Positions 16,633 through 27,531 of a DNA stretch of 64,000 bases are shown one piece after another. The stretch's first letter is position 1, and each line of letters opens with the position of its first letter. The notes under the pieces were generated by a model, which did no database searches, was not told where the DNA came from, and saw nothing but the letters and a program-made list of their open reading frames with translations. The DNA is from Kribbella rubisoli (lineage in GTDB: Bacteria > Actinomycetota > Actinomycetes > Propionibacteriales > Kribbellaceae), in the NCBI RefSeq assembly GCF_004217145.1, contig NZ_SHKR01000013.1, positions 682,001 through 746,000 of the forward strand, given 5' to 3'. A program made the translations under genes and the position numbers.

Positions 16633-18380
16633 CTGTTGTCTCCGGCAACGAGATCTGCGGACAGTTCGACGAAGGACCGGCCGTGCCGTACGACGATCCG
16701 GGCCGATCCCTCACCCTCCTTGACGATCGGGTCCGAACCACCTTCGGGTACGGCGAGCAGCACCGCGGCACCCTCGACAAGCTCAATCGCAAACGCCTGC
16801 ACAGCAAGCCCGTCCGCTACCGGCTCGACCGCCAGCGTCACGCCGCGCCGACTGCGTTCCCACGCGTTGATCCGTCCGGCCGTCCACCACGGCATACCGC
16901 GCCGTCGCGCCTCGGCGGCCAGCTCGATACATGCTGACCGCGTCGCCGGGCGCTTGTGCAGGTGCGGGCCGTGAAAGAGGAAGTGCGCAACACCGTGGAC
17001 AGCCTGTGCCCCGTCCAGGATCACATCGCGTACGGCGGAGTGGCCCGCCCACGCGAGATCCTGCGTGTGCAGCGGCAGATTCAGTACGTCGAACAACCGG
17101 TTGCCCTCAGCAACCGGTCCCATCGGGTACGAAACGTGTGCCGCGCCGAACACGAACCCCACATCACCCTGCTTGCTCGGCCCGCGCGATTCGTCGATCT
17201 GGATGCCGAGTCGCTCGCACCAGATGTAGAACTCGGTCCAGCCTTCCCAGCGGGTGTAGTGGTTCTTGTTCGAGATGATGACCTCGGTGCCCGTGACGGC
17301 CTGCGCCCAGGCGTACTGCGCCCGCATCTGCGGCCAGCCCCATACCGCTAGGTCGGCGTCGCCCATCGCGTTGTAATGCAGGGCATTCTCGTGTCCTGCC
17401 GCGGTGATCGCCGTGTGCAGCTCGGCGGAGTACCCGCCGGGGAAGACATGACACCAGGTGACTTCGACGTCGGCCTCGGCGAACGCGTCGAGTGCCGCCT
17501 GGCCCTCTTCCTCCTCGTTGCCGTCGGAGTCGTGCGACATGTGCGCGACCGCGTCGACTCCAGCCGGCCAGTACCCGAGCCACGGCACCACGGCGCCGGC
17601 TTGTTCGGCGCCCCACCACAGGCTCTGCGCGAACAGCGAGCACCACCAGTCGGCCTGCGGCTGGTCGAACATCGGTACGGCGCTCGGTGGTGGATACGTA
17701 TGCACGAACGGCTCGACCAGTTCTGGCTCGCCCGGCGGCATCGCCCGGTCCCGTTCGAAGCTGAGCGTCATCCCGTCCTCGCACTTGAGGACGCCGTCGT
17801 CGATCGGCGCAGTACCGTCGGCGGCCGGCTCGCCGTCGGCGGTCACGACGTACCCCTGCTGGATGCGGACGATGCTCTGCCAGAGGTCGACGCCGTACGT
17901 CAGCACGATGCCCGCACCGAGCCGGCGAAGCGTGATCGCGGCCGAACCCGAGGAGTCCCAATGGGCGAGCACCTCGACGTCCGAACCCGTGAGCCGACTC
18001 CCGCCGACAGCGTGCAGCGGAACAGGTGGTCGAGACGACCACACAGCGCTCTCCGCCAGTACAACGTGGTCTTCCAGCACTGAGCCGTCAGCCGATACCC
18101 CTGCAAGTGCAGACAGCGGACCGGGATCGCCGACCAGGATCAGTACGCCGCCGTCGCGCACCCACTGCTCAAGCCCGGGGTCCGCCTCAGCAGTGGTCGC
18201 GACGATCAATACACCGCCATCCGAAACACCGGCTTCGGACAGCGGGATCTTCAGATACGGCAGGCGGAGATGACCGAGCACCTCATCCAGATAGACCCAC
18301 CAGGCGTCCTGACCCGCCCGATGGGCCCGCTCCGACGCCACCTGGTTGTCCACGACCGAGACCGCATGACGTTCTCGCAC
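16614..18380 (-). CDS. Two-domain protein with a GATase-like N-terminus and polysaccharide-deacetylase-like C-terminus
   Basis: About 588 residues from GTG 18380, which has AGGG with an 8-base spacer; a TTG twelve codons further upstream is possible. The first ~190 residues (DAWWVYLDEVLGHLRLPYLK, VLIVATTAEA, VRDGGVLILVG, GAGIVLTYGVDLWQS) look like a class-I glutamine-amidotransferase-like fold without an obvious nucleophile. The C-terminal ~330 residues have a NodB-like metal site, VDAVAHMSHDSDGN, and later HENALHYNAMGD. Both parts are cytosolic; no signal peptide is seen. It is translationally coupled to the DegT aminotransferase gene. A hydrolase or deacetylase acting on an amino- or acylamino-sugar is a guess consistent with that partner. 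Confidence 0.6.
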   Translation of the reverse strand: MRERHAVSVVDNQVASERAHRAGQDAWWVYLDEVLGHLRLPYLKIPLSEAGVSDGGVLIVATTAEADPGLEQWVRDGGVLILVGDPGPLSALAGVSADGSVLEDHVVLAESAVWSSRPPVPLHAVGGSRLTGSDVEVLAHWDSSGSAAITLRRLGAGIVLTYGVDLWQSIVRIQQGYVVTADGEPAADGTAPIDDGVLKCEDGMTLSFERDRAMPPGEPELVEPFVHTYPPPSAVPMFDQPQADWWCSLFAQSLWWGAEQAGAVVPWLGYWPAGVDAVAHMSHDSDGNEEEEGQAALDAFAEADVEVTWCHVFPGGYSAELHTAITAAGHENALHYNAMGDADLAVWGWPQMRAQYAWAQAVTGTEVIISNKNHYTRWEGWTEFYIWCERLGIQIDESRGPSKQGDVGFVFGAAHVSYPMGPVAEGNRLFDVLNLPLHTQDLAWAGHSAVRDVILDGAQAVHGVAHFLFHGPHLHKRPATRSACIELAAEARRRGMPWWTAGRINAWERSRRGVTLAVEPVADGLAVQAFAIELVEGAAVLLAVPEGGSDPIVKEGEGSARIVVRHGRSFVELSADLVAGDNRWVITP

Positions 18381-18428
18381 CCCGCCAACCCTGCCGTACC
18401 CCGCTACTGTCGGCAAGACCTAAATATC

Positions 18429-18451
18429 AGTTATGGACGCCCGTAATAACT
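18429..18451 (-). promoter_or_regulatory. AT-rich inverted repeat upstream of the deacetylase-like gene
   Basis: AGTTAT (18429-18434) pairs with ATAACT (18446-18451) across 11 bases. It sits in the only AT-rich patch of this stretch, about 50 bases upstream of the GTG start and overlapping the stop codon of the cupin gene. Candidate operator for the 18380-15475 transcription unit. Confidence 0.3.
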
Positions 18452-18830
18452 ACCGATGGTCTGATGCAGGCGGGTCGACATTGACGGTCGGGATGCCGCC
18501 ACCGGCCCGCGCGATGATGGCGAGCGACGGGTCCGAGCTGGGGTTGCTCTCGCGGTGGATCGTGAAGCCCGGCACATGCACGAAGTCGCCGGCCACCGCG
18601 TCGAGGTACTCGTCGGTGCCTTCGAACTCGAGGCGGAGTACGCCGCGGACGATGTAGAGGCTGCTCTCGTTCTTGTCGTGGTGGTGCCAGCCGGAGATCG
18701 CGCCGGGCTGGGTGACGACCTGGCCGGCCCACAGGATCGGGAGTTCGAAGGCTCGCATCCGGAGCATGCCGTCGGTGGGATCGGCGGCGACCAGATCGCC
18801 GGCCTTGATCACGCGAACACGTTCAGCCAT
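18450..18830 (-). CDS. Small cupin-domain protein
   Basis: A 126-residue single-domain cupin. The first metal motif is GWHHHDKNESSLYIVRG (His-His-His and Glu) and the second is DFVHVPGFTIHRESN, so a mononuclear metal site is plausible. The function could be an isomerase, dioxygenase or small-molecule sensor; the sequence does not decide. It lies upstream of the deacetylase-like and aminotransferase genes on the same strand, 70 bases away, and may belong to their transcription unit. Confidence 0.82.
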   Translation of the reverse strand: MAERVRVIKAGDLVAADPTDGMLRMRAFELPILWAGQVVTQPGAISGWHHHDKNESSLYIVRGVLRLEFEGTDEYLDAVAGDFVHVPGFTIHRESNPSSDPSLAIIARAGGGIPTVNVDPPASDHR

Positions 18831-18898
18831 ATCGCCAGTCTGCCTCCGTCCGGCTCCGGCGGGAACACTGGTCGGCGTGCACGACGTAGGCTGCGCGG

Positions 18899-19120
18899 AT
18901 GGCGAGTATTGTGTTGCGAGTTCGGCTCATCAGCGGTGACCAGCTCGACGTGACCTTCGAGGAGCCGCAGGCGGCGGACGACGTCGTGATCGAGCACGCC
19001 GTCACAGCGCTCTCCGGCGATAACGGCACGCTCCGGTGCAGACACGGCGAACGGGTTCTCGTGCTGTACGCGCGCGGCGTCGCGGCTCTGGAGATCGCTC
19101 CACGCGGCGCGGTGCTGTAA
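18899..19120 (+). CDS. Small hypothetical protein, 73 residues
   Basis: Starts MASIVLRVRLISGDQLDVTF and contains a compact alternating hydrophobic/charged pattern ending VLVLYARGVAALEIAPRGAV, consistent with a small all-beta or beta-grasp-like domain. No family is recognised and no strong ribosome binding site is visible. Codon third positions are GC-rich as in its neighbours. It lies divergent from the cupin gene and ends 6 bases before the convergent protease gene, so it fills the gap neatly, which supports it being real. Confidence 0.55.
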   Translation: MASIVLRVRLISGDQLDVTFEEPQAADDVVIEHAVTALSGDNGTLRCRHGERVLVLYARGVAALEIAPRGAVL

Positions 19121-19126
19121 CCCGGC

Positions 19127-19888
19127 TCAGCGAGCCAACTGCGGCGCGAGCGCCTTCGCGACGGCGGCGGTCTCGGCGTAGACGCCGGGCTTGCCGGCCT
19201 GTGCGCAGCCCTGTCCCCACGAGACGACACCGAGCAGTCGGCCGTTCAGGACGAGCGGACCGCCGGAATCGCCTTGGCAGGCGTCGATCCCGCCGTTGAG
19301 GTATCCGGCGCAGACGTTGGTCGCGGCGGCGTACCCGTTGCTGAAGTAGCTCTTCACCGCCAGGCAGGTCTTGTCCCCGAGGTCCGGCACCGCCGCCTTC
19401 TGCAGTGTGTCGTCCAGTCCGGTCCCTTCCGTGTCACCCCAGCCGTAGACGGTCGGTACGACGCCATTGCGATCCGCCCGCGCCCGCGTCTCCAGCGGCA
19501 GCACCGGCACTCCGGTGAACGGCTTCGCCAACGTCAGTACGGCGAAGTCGTAGCGGTTGTCCTTGGTGTTGTACCGGGGGTCGATCCACACCTTGCTGAT
19601 CGCCGACGCCTGCCCGACAGACTCGTCCGCGAGGTTCGCCCGCCCCTGCACGGCGTAGTACGTGGCGATGTCCTCGTCCATACAGTGCGCGGCGGTGATG
19701 ATCTTGTTCGGCCTCACCAGCGCGGCGCCGCAGTACCGGCCGCTGGAGTCCGCGGACTGCGTGTTGTTCAGCGCGATCGCCCACGGCGCCTCGGTGGCAC
19801 TCGCCAACGTCCCGCCGACGACGACTGGTTTCGCGCCGGCCGTGACGGCCAGCAGAACCCCGACAACAAGTGCAGCCCGCTTCAACAT
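19127..19888 (-). CDS. Secreted trypsin-like serine protease (S1 family)
   Basis: A 253-residue precursor. The signal peptide (MLKRAALVVGVLLAVTAGAK) is followed shortly by VVGGTLASATEAPWAIAL, the mature chymotrypsin-fold N-terminus. The triad is intact: His in ITAAHCMD, Asp in DNRYDFAVLTL and Ser in CQGDSGGPLV. The Asp six residues before the catalytic Ser (GGIDACQGDSGG) predicts trypsin-like cleavage after Arg or Lys. Cys pairs flanking the His and Ser suggest disulfides. It is monocistronic and probably secreted to the medium or cell wall for nutrient scavenging. Confidence 0.93.
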   Translation of the reverse strand: MLKRAALVVGVLLAVTAGAKPVVVGGTLASATEAPWAIALNNTQSADSSGRYCGAALVRPNKIITAAHCMDEDIATYYAVQGRANLADESVGQASAISKVWIDPRYNTKDNRYDFAVLTLAKPFTGVPVLPLETRARADRNGVVPTVYGWGDTEGTGLDDTLQKAAVPDLGDKTCLAVKSYFSNGYAAATNVCAGYLNGGIDACQGDSGGPLVLNGRLLGVVSWGQGCAQAGKPGVYAETAAVAKALAPQLAR

Positions 19889-20038
19889 TCACTACTCCAT
19901 GTGAGACAACGATCGCTGCAAGTAAACTCCCACGCCGAGCAGGATCGTCCACAGCCCCCACGCCGCGGCGAATGAACACTCGCACCCAAAACTCCCACCG
20001 ATGAGGTCTCCAACGTCGGAGGTGGCTACTGTCGTCAG

Positions 20039-22152
<2,114 letters not shown>

Positions 22153-22156
<4 letters not shown>

Positions 22157-24549
22157 GGGGGGTCCCGCAGGCCACCTACCGGTTTCAGCTCCGCGCGGAG
22201 TTCGGCTTCGACGCCGCCGCCGCGGTAGTCCCGTACCTGCAGAGCCTCGGGATCTCCCACGCGTACCTGTCCCCGATCCTCCAGGCCGCGCCCGGTTCCA
22301 CCCACGGGTACGACGTGGTCGACCACAGCAGGCTGTCCGAGCCGATGGGCGGACGGCCAGCGTTCGAGCGGCTGTCGGCCCGGCTGGCGGAGAGCCGCAT
22401 GGGCGCGATCGCGGACGTCGTACCGAACCATGTCGCCGTACCGACGCCGGCCAGCTTGAACAAGGCACTTTGGTCGGTGCTGCGGCTCGGCCCGGGTTCG
22501 CAGTACGCGGAGTGGTTCGACGTCGACTGGGGTTCGGGCAACCAGCCGCTCTTGATGGCGGTGCTGGGTCAGCGGATCGGCAAGGTGCTGGCCGACGGCG
22601 AGCTGTCCGTCGACGACGGCGTACTGCGGTACTACGAGCACGAGTACCCGCTCCGCCCGGGGACCGAGGACCTGCCGATTGCCGCACTGGTCACCGAGCA
22701 GTGGTATCGCCTCGCGCACTGGCGGGTCGCTGACGAGGAGTTGAACTACCGACGCTTCTTCGACGTCGACACCCTTGCTGCAATCCGTCAGGAAACACAG
22801 GAGGTCTTCGACGCGACACACCAGCTGCTGCTGGCGTTGCTGAACGAAGGCAAGCTCAACGGTTTCCGCATCGACCACCCGGACGGTCTGGCCGATCCAC
22901 GAGGCTACCTGCGCCGACTGGCCGAGCGGACCGGCGGCGCGTGGGTAGTAGTGGAGAAGATCCTCGAGGGCGACGAAGAGCTGCCCCGCGACTGGCCCTG
23001 CGCCGGCACGACTGGGTACGACGCTCTGCTGCGCGTCGGAGGTCTGTTCGTCGATCCCTCCGGCGCTGCACCACTCGCGGCCCTGCACTCCGAGCTCACT
23101 GGTGCTCCAGCCGACTTCGGGCCGGTCGTGGAGGAGGCGAAGCGCGAGATCGTCCAGCACGGGCAGTACGCCGAGGTGCATCGCCTGGTCGAGCTGCTGG
23201 CCCGCATCTGCCAGGACGACGTACGGCTGCGCGACCACACGAGGCGGGCGTTCCACGAGGTCGTCGCTGAGCTGCTGGTGCATTTCGACGTCTACCGCGC
23301 GTACGTCGTACCGGGGGAGGAGCCGTCGCCGACTGCGGTGGCTGCGTTGGAGCGGGCCGCGGAGAAGGCACGCGACAATCTCGACGAGGACCGGCAGGCC
23401 ACGCTCGACCTGGTACTGCACCTCCTGCTCGGCCGGGAGACCAGCACGATTGACGAGCGGGCGCGGGCCGAGCTGATCGTGCGCTTCCAGCAGACGTGCG
23501 GTCCGGTGATGGCCAAGGGCGTCGAGGACACCGCGTTCTACCGCTGGTTCCGGCTGACGTCGCTGAACGAGGTCGGTGGGGACCCGGAGCACTTCGGTGT
23601 CACACCGGAGGAGTTCCACGCGTACGCGACCCAGCTGAACCGGCACTGGCCCAAGACGATGACCACGCTGTCGACGCACGACACGAAGCGCTCCGAGGAC
23701 GTGCGCGCGCGGCTCGGCGTACTGTCCGAGCAGCCCGCCGCGTGGTCGGAGGCTGTTCGCGAATGGCGTCGCCTGTCGGAAGACCACCGCAGTCCGTTGC
23801 TGGACGGCAGTACGGAGTACCTGTTCTGGCAGACGCTCTTCGGCACCTGGGACGACGGACCGCTCGCTGAGGACCGCATGCAGGCCTATCTGCTCAAGGC
23901 GATCCGCGAGGCCAAGCGCAACACGTCCTGGATCTCACCGGACGAGGAGTACGAGCAGACCGTCGCCGCGTTCGTCAACGCTGTCCTGCAGGACGGGAGC
24001 GTCCTCGACTCGGTACGTCGCTTCGCCGACGACCAGAGCGCCTACATCAGGGCAGCCACCCTCGGGCAGAAGCTCGTGCAGCTCACGATGCCCGGCGTAC
24101 CGGACGTCTACCAGGGGACCGAGCTGGTGGACCTGTCGTTGGTCGACCCGGACAACCGGCGGACGGTGGACTACGAGCGGCGCATCGAGCGGCTGCAGCA
24201 TCTGGATAGCGGTGGCAAGCCGGAGAACCTGTCCGACGAGAAACTGCTGATCACCTCACGCGCACTCCGCATCCGCCGGCAGTACCCAGACGCCTTCGCC
24301 GGCAGCTACACGCCGCTCCCGACGTCCAATGGGCATGCGGTCGCCTTCGCCCGTGGCGACGCAGTCATCACCGTGGCGACCAGACTGCCCGCTGCGCTGC
24401 AGCGTCTCGGCGGCTGGGGAGAGAGCGCTGTCGTGCTGCCGAGCGGACAGTGGAAGAACGTGCTGACCGGTCGCGAGGTTGGCAGTGGTGCTGCCAGAAT
24501 CGAGGACCTGCTGACAGACCTGCCAGTGGCCCTGCTGGTCAGGAGCTGA
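22153..24549 (+). CDS. treY: Malto-oligosyltrehalose synthase
   Basis: A 798-residue cytosolic GH13 isomerase that turns the reducing-end alpha-1,4 link of maltodextrins into an alpha,alpha-1,1 link. It begins with the family motif VPQATYRFQLRAEFGFDAA. Catalytic residues are in GFRIDHPDGLADPRGYL (nucleophile Asp), WVVVEKILEGDEELP (acid/base Glu) and TTLSTHDTKRSEDVRARL (Asp). The family-specific block GPVMAKGVEDTAFYRW is present. ATG 22153 overlaps the glgX stop. TreZ follows after one base, completing the TreX-TreY-TreZ route from glycogen to free trehalose. Confidence 0.95.
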
Positions 24550-24550
24550 C

Positions 24551-26278
24551 ATGCACACGTTCCGTGTCTGGGTGCCTGAGGCAACCAACGTCGACCTGGT
24601 ACTGCGCGACGGTGTGCTGCCGATGCGCTTCGCACCGGACGGCTGGTGGGAGCGGCAGGTCGTCGAAGCACACCACGGCACCGACTACGCGTACTCCGTC
24701 GACGGCAGCGACCCGATGCCCGATCCGCGCAGCCCGTGGCAGCCGGACGGCGTACACGGGTTCAGCCGGGTCTTCGAGCCGGACCGTTTCGAGTGGAGCG
24801 ACGACAACTGGACCGGTCGCGACGTACGCGGCTCTGTCTTCTACGAGCTGCACCTGGGCACCTTCACCGCAGGCGGCACGCTGGACGCGGCGGCCGAGCA
24901 CCTGGACTACCTGGCCGTGCTGGGCGTGGAGGTGGTCTCGCTGCTGCCGGTCGCCGCGTTCCCCGGCGTACAAGGCTGGGGGTACGACGGTGTGGACCTC
25001 TACGCTGTCCACGAGCCGTATGGCGGACCGGAGGCGCTGCAGAGGTTCGTCAACCACTGTCATGAGGCCGGACTGGCCGTTTGTCTCGACGTCGTCTACA
25101 ACCACCTCGGCCCGAGCGGGAACTACCTCGGCAGCTTCGGTCCGTACTTCACCAATCGCCACACGACGCCATGGGGTCCAGCGGTCAACCTGGACGACAC
25201 CGGTAGCACAGAGGTACGCCGGTGGATCTGCGACAACGCACTGCGCTGGTTCCGCGACTTCCACATCGACGCCTTGCGGCTGGACGCCGTACACGCGCTG
25301 GTCGACGACAGCCCGACGCATCTGCTCCAGCAACTGTCGGACGAGACCGCAGAGCTGTCGGGCGAGCTCGGACGACCGCTAGGCCTGGTAGCCGAGTCCG
25401 ACCTCAACCAGCCGAGCACCGTCGAGCCGGTGTCCAGCGGTGGGATGGGCATGACTGCGCAGTGGAGCGACGACTTCCACCATGCGCTGCACTCGCTGCT
25501 GACCGGCGAGCGCTTCGGGTACTACGTGGACTTCGGCGACCCTGCGGTGTTCGCGAAGACGCTGACGCGGGTGTTCATGCACGACGGGACCTACTCGACG
25601 TTCCGCGGCAAGATCTGGGGACATCCGGTCGATCCACGCAAGGAACACGGCGGTCAGTTCCTCGCCTACACGTCGAACCACGATCAGATCGGCAACCGGG
25701 CTCTTGGCGACCGGCCGGCGCTGACGCCGGGGCAGCTCGCGATCGGCGCCGCGCTGGTCCTCACCTCGCCGTACACGCCGATGCTGTTCATGGGCGAGGA
25801 GTGGGGAGCCTCGACGCCCTGGCGATTCTTCACCGACTTCGGTGAGCCGGAGCTGGCCGAGGCAGTCCGGACCGGGCGGCGGCGGGAGTTCGCGGAGTTC
25901 GGCTGGAACGCCGACGAGATCCCGGACCCGCAGGATCCCCGGACCTGGCGCAGCTCGGTGCTCGATTGGTCGGAGCCGGACGAGGCCCCGCATCACGAGG
26001 TGCTGATGTGGTACCGGCACCTGCTCACTTTTCGGGCCCGGATGCCGGAGCTGCGCGACGACCGGCTCGAGTCCGTCGGGATCTCGTTCGACCCGGCCGG
26101 GGCGTGGCTCGTGGTGGCGCGCGGGAGCCTCCGGGTGGTCGCGAACCTGGCCGCCGAGGACGCCGTGGTGCCGGTCGACGCGGACCCGGAGTACCTGGTG
26201 ATGTCGTTCGGCGCGGCCGAGCTGACCGACGGCGGACTGTGGTTGCCCGGTCACGGCGTCGGCATCGTCTCCGTCTGA
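24551..26278 (+). CDS. treZ: Malto-oligosyltrehalose trehalohydrolase
   Basis: A 575-residue GH13 enzyme releasing trehalose from maltooligosyl-trehalose. The N-terminal domain (MHTFRVWVPEATNVDLVLRD) precedes the barrel: GYDGVDLYAVHEPYGGPEAL, VYNHLGPSGNYL, Asp in IDALRLDAVHALVD, Glu in LGLVAESDLNQPS and Asp in YTSNHDQIGNRALGDRP. All three catalytic acids are present. ATG 24551 directly follows the treY stop. The product probably serves as compatible solute and reserve; no dedicated regulator adjoins the operon. Confidence 0.95.
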   Translation: MHTFRVWVPEATNVDLVLRDGVLPMRFAPDGWWERQVVEAHHGTDYAYSVDGSDPMPDPRSPWQPDGVHGFSRVFEPDRFEWSDDNWTGRDVRGSVFYELHLGTFTAGGTLDAAAEHLDYLAVLGVEVVSLLPVAAFPGVQGWGYDGVDLYAVHEPYGGPEALQRFVNHCHEAGLAVCLDVVYNHLGPSGNYLGSFGPYFTNRHTTPWGPAVNLDDTGSTEVRRWICDNALRWFRDFHIDALRLDAVHALVDDSPTHLLQQLSDETAELSGELGRPLGLVAESDLNQPSTVEPVSSGGMGMTAQWSDDFHHALHSLLTGERFGYYVDFGDPAVFAKTLTRVFMHDGTYSTFRGKIWGHPVDPRKEHGGQFLAYTSNHDQIGNRALGDRPALTPGQLAIGAALVLTSPYTPMLFMGEEWGASTPWRFFTDFGEPELAEAVRTGRRREFAEFGWNADEIPDPQDPRTWRSSVLDWSEPDEAPHHEVLMWYRHLLTFRARMPELRDDRLESVGISFDPAGAWLVVARGSLRVVANLAAEDAVVPVDADPEYLVMSFGAAELTDGGLWLPGHGVGIVSV

Positions 26279-26433
26279 GACTTTCCAACGCTGCACATTT
26301 GTGGGGCAAACCAACACAACCCGGCGTTCGAGCACGTTGATCCGTGGTGATTTCCGGAATCGCTTGTCTGGTGGTGCGGTCGTGACGGACTGTTGATGGG
26401 CCAGCAGGGGACGGGGGTCAAAGGGAGGACCGG

Positions 26434-26631
26434 ATGACTGTCGGAGGCGTCGACACTTACTACGACTACGAAGAAAAGCAGTGGAAGAGCCGGAGGCTGG
26501 GCGGCGGACCGATCCGTCGCGGCCCGGTGTGCCCGGCCCCACGTGCTGCGGACCACGCGGTACACGACACGACCCACGAGCGGCGCGCGTCCGGCCGCGA
26601 CCAAAAAGTACCGAAAAGCACCCTGAGCTAA
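26434..26631 (+). CDS. Possible small basic protein, 65 residues
   Basis: ATG 26434 is preceded by an excellent ribosome binding site (AAAGGGAGG, 5-6 base spacer), the main reason to call it. The product begins MTVGGVDTYYDYEEKQWKSR and becomes Arg/Pro-rich. No domain, signal peptide or membrane segment is seen and no family is recognised. It lies 155 bases after treZ in a gap that otherwise holds no gene. It could be a true small protein or a fortuitous frame. Confidence 0.4.
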   Translation: MTVGGVDTYYDYEEKQWKSRRLGGGPIRRGPVCPAPRAADHAVHDTTHERRASGRDQKVPKSTLS

Positions 26632-26802
26632 CGAGACCCGGTGGCAGGGCCCGCCAGACCAGGCCACCGTTCCCAGCCGTATGAGCGGCCGTCGCCCGAG
26701 CCCCCGACGATGGCCCCTCCGGCATGCCCAAAGTGCTGTCGGTGGTCGGGCGACCTGGTCGGATATGCGCCGGATCGGTCCGCGACGGACAGAACCGAGC
26801 GG

Positions 26803-27531
26803 TCACGATGCGCGCTCCAGCAGCCAGCCGCGATCAGCAGCCTTGACGCCGGCCTGGAAGCGGCTGCGGGCGCCGAGACGGTTCATGATCTGCGCGACCA
26901 TCCGGCGTACCGTGCGGACCGAGATGTCGAGGTGGGCGGCGGCGACCTCGTCGGTCGCGCCGAGGGCGAGCAGGCGGAGCATCTCCTGCTCCCGCAGCGA
27001 CAGGTCGTTGTCGTCCGGCAGGTCGCTGTCGGCCAGCGGTACTGCGTCCGGCCAGATCCGCTCGAACAGCTCGAGAGCGGTGACCACCACGCTCGTCAGC
27101 CGCAGTACGGCGACGCTGCCGCTGGTGGTGTCTGCGGGCAGCACCGCGACCACGCCGTCGATGACGATCGCGTTCATCGGCACATGCGGGGTCGTGCGGA
27201 CCGCGACGCCAGCCAGCGACAACGCACCAAGGTGCCGGCCGACGGTCGGCGTGGTCCGCGCATGGTCGGGGTAGATCGCCCGGTAGCGCACGCCGGGCTT
27301 GACCTCGCGCGGCCCGAACGTCGGTCCGGCCGGGGTCACCGTGCTCATCGCGATCACCTCGTTCTCCGCGGAGGCGAGGAGCTCGGCAAGGCCGCCGTGG
27401 GCGGGGATCTGCTGGAAACCGGTGGGCATGTTGAGCATCGTTTGAGCAGCACCCCTTCCCGTGCCGAGCAGGGTGCCGGCCAAGGCCTGGTTAGTTGCTG
27501 CGGGCAATACCGAGCCGTGCGTCGCGCTCAT
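26803..27531 (-). CDS. LuxR-type transcriptional regulator with C-terminal HTH
   Basis: A 242-residue protein. The last ~65 residues form a LuxR/GerE helix-turn-helix (LSLREQEMLRLLALGATDEV then AAHLDISVRTVRRMVAQIMN). The N-terminal ~170 residues (LLASAENEVIAMSTVTPAGP and RYRAIYPDH) resemble the phospholipase-D-like sensor part of TrmB/LuxR regulators common in actinomycetes. There is no receiver-domain Asp. ATG 27531 overlaps the stop of the SARP-type gene (ATGA), so the two regulators are made together. The target genes are unknown. Confidence 0.85.
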   Translation of the reverse strand: MSATHGSVLPAATNQALAGTLLGTGRGAAQTMLNMPTGFQQIPAHGGLAELLASAENEVIAMSTVTPAGPTFGPREVKPGVRYRAIYPDHARTTPTVGRHLGALSLAGVAVRTTPHVPMNAIVIDGVVAVLPADTTSGSVAVLRLTSVVVTALELFERIWPDAVPLADSDLPDDNDLSLREQEMLRLLALGATDEVAAAHLDISVRTVRRMVAQIMNRLGARSRFQAGVKAADRGWLLERAS

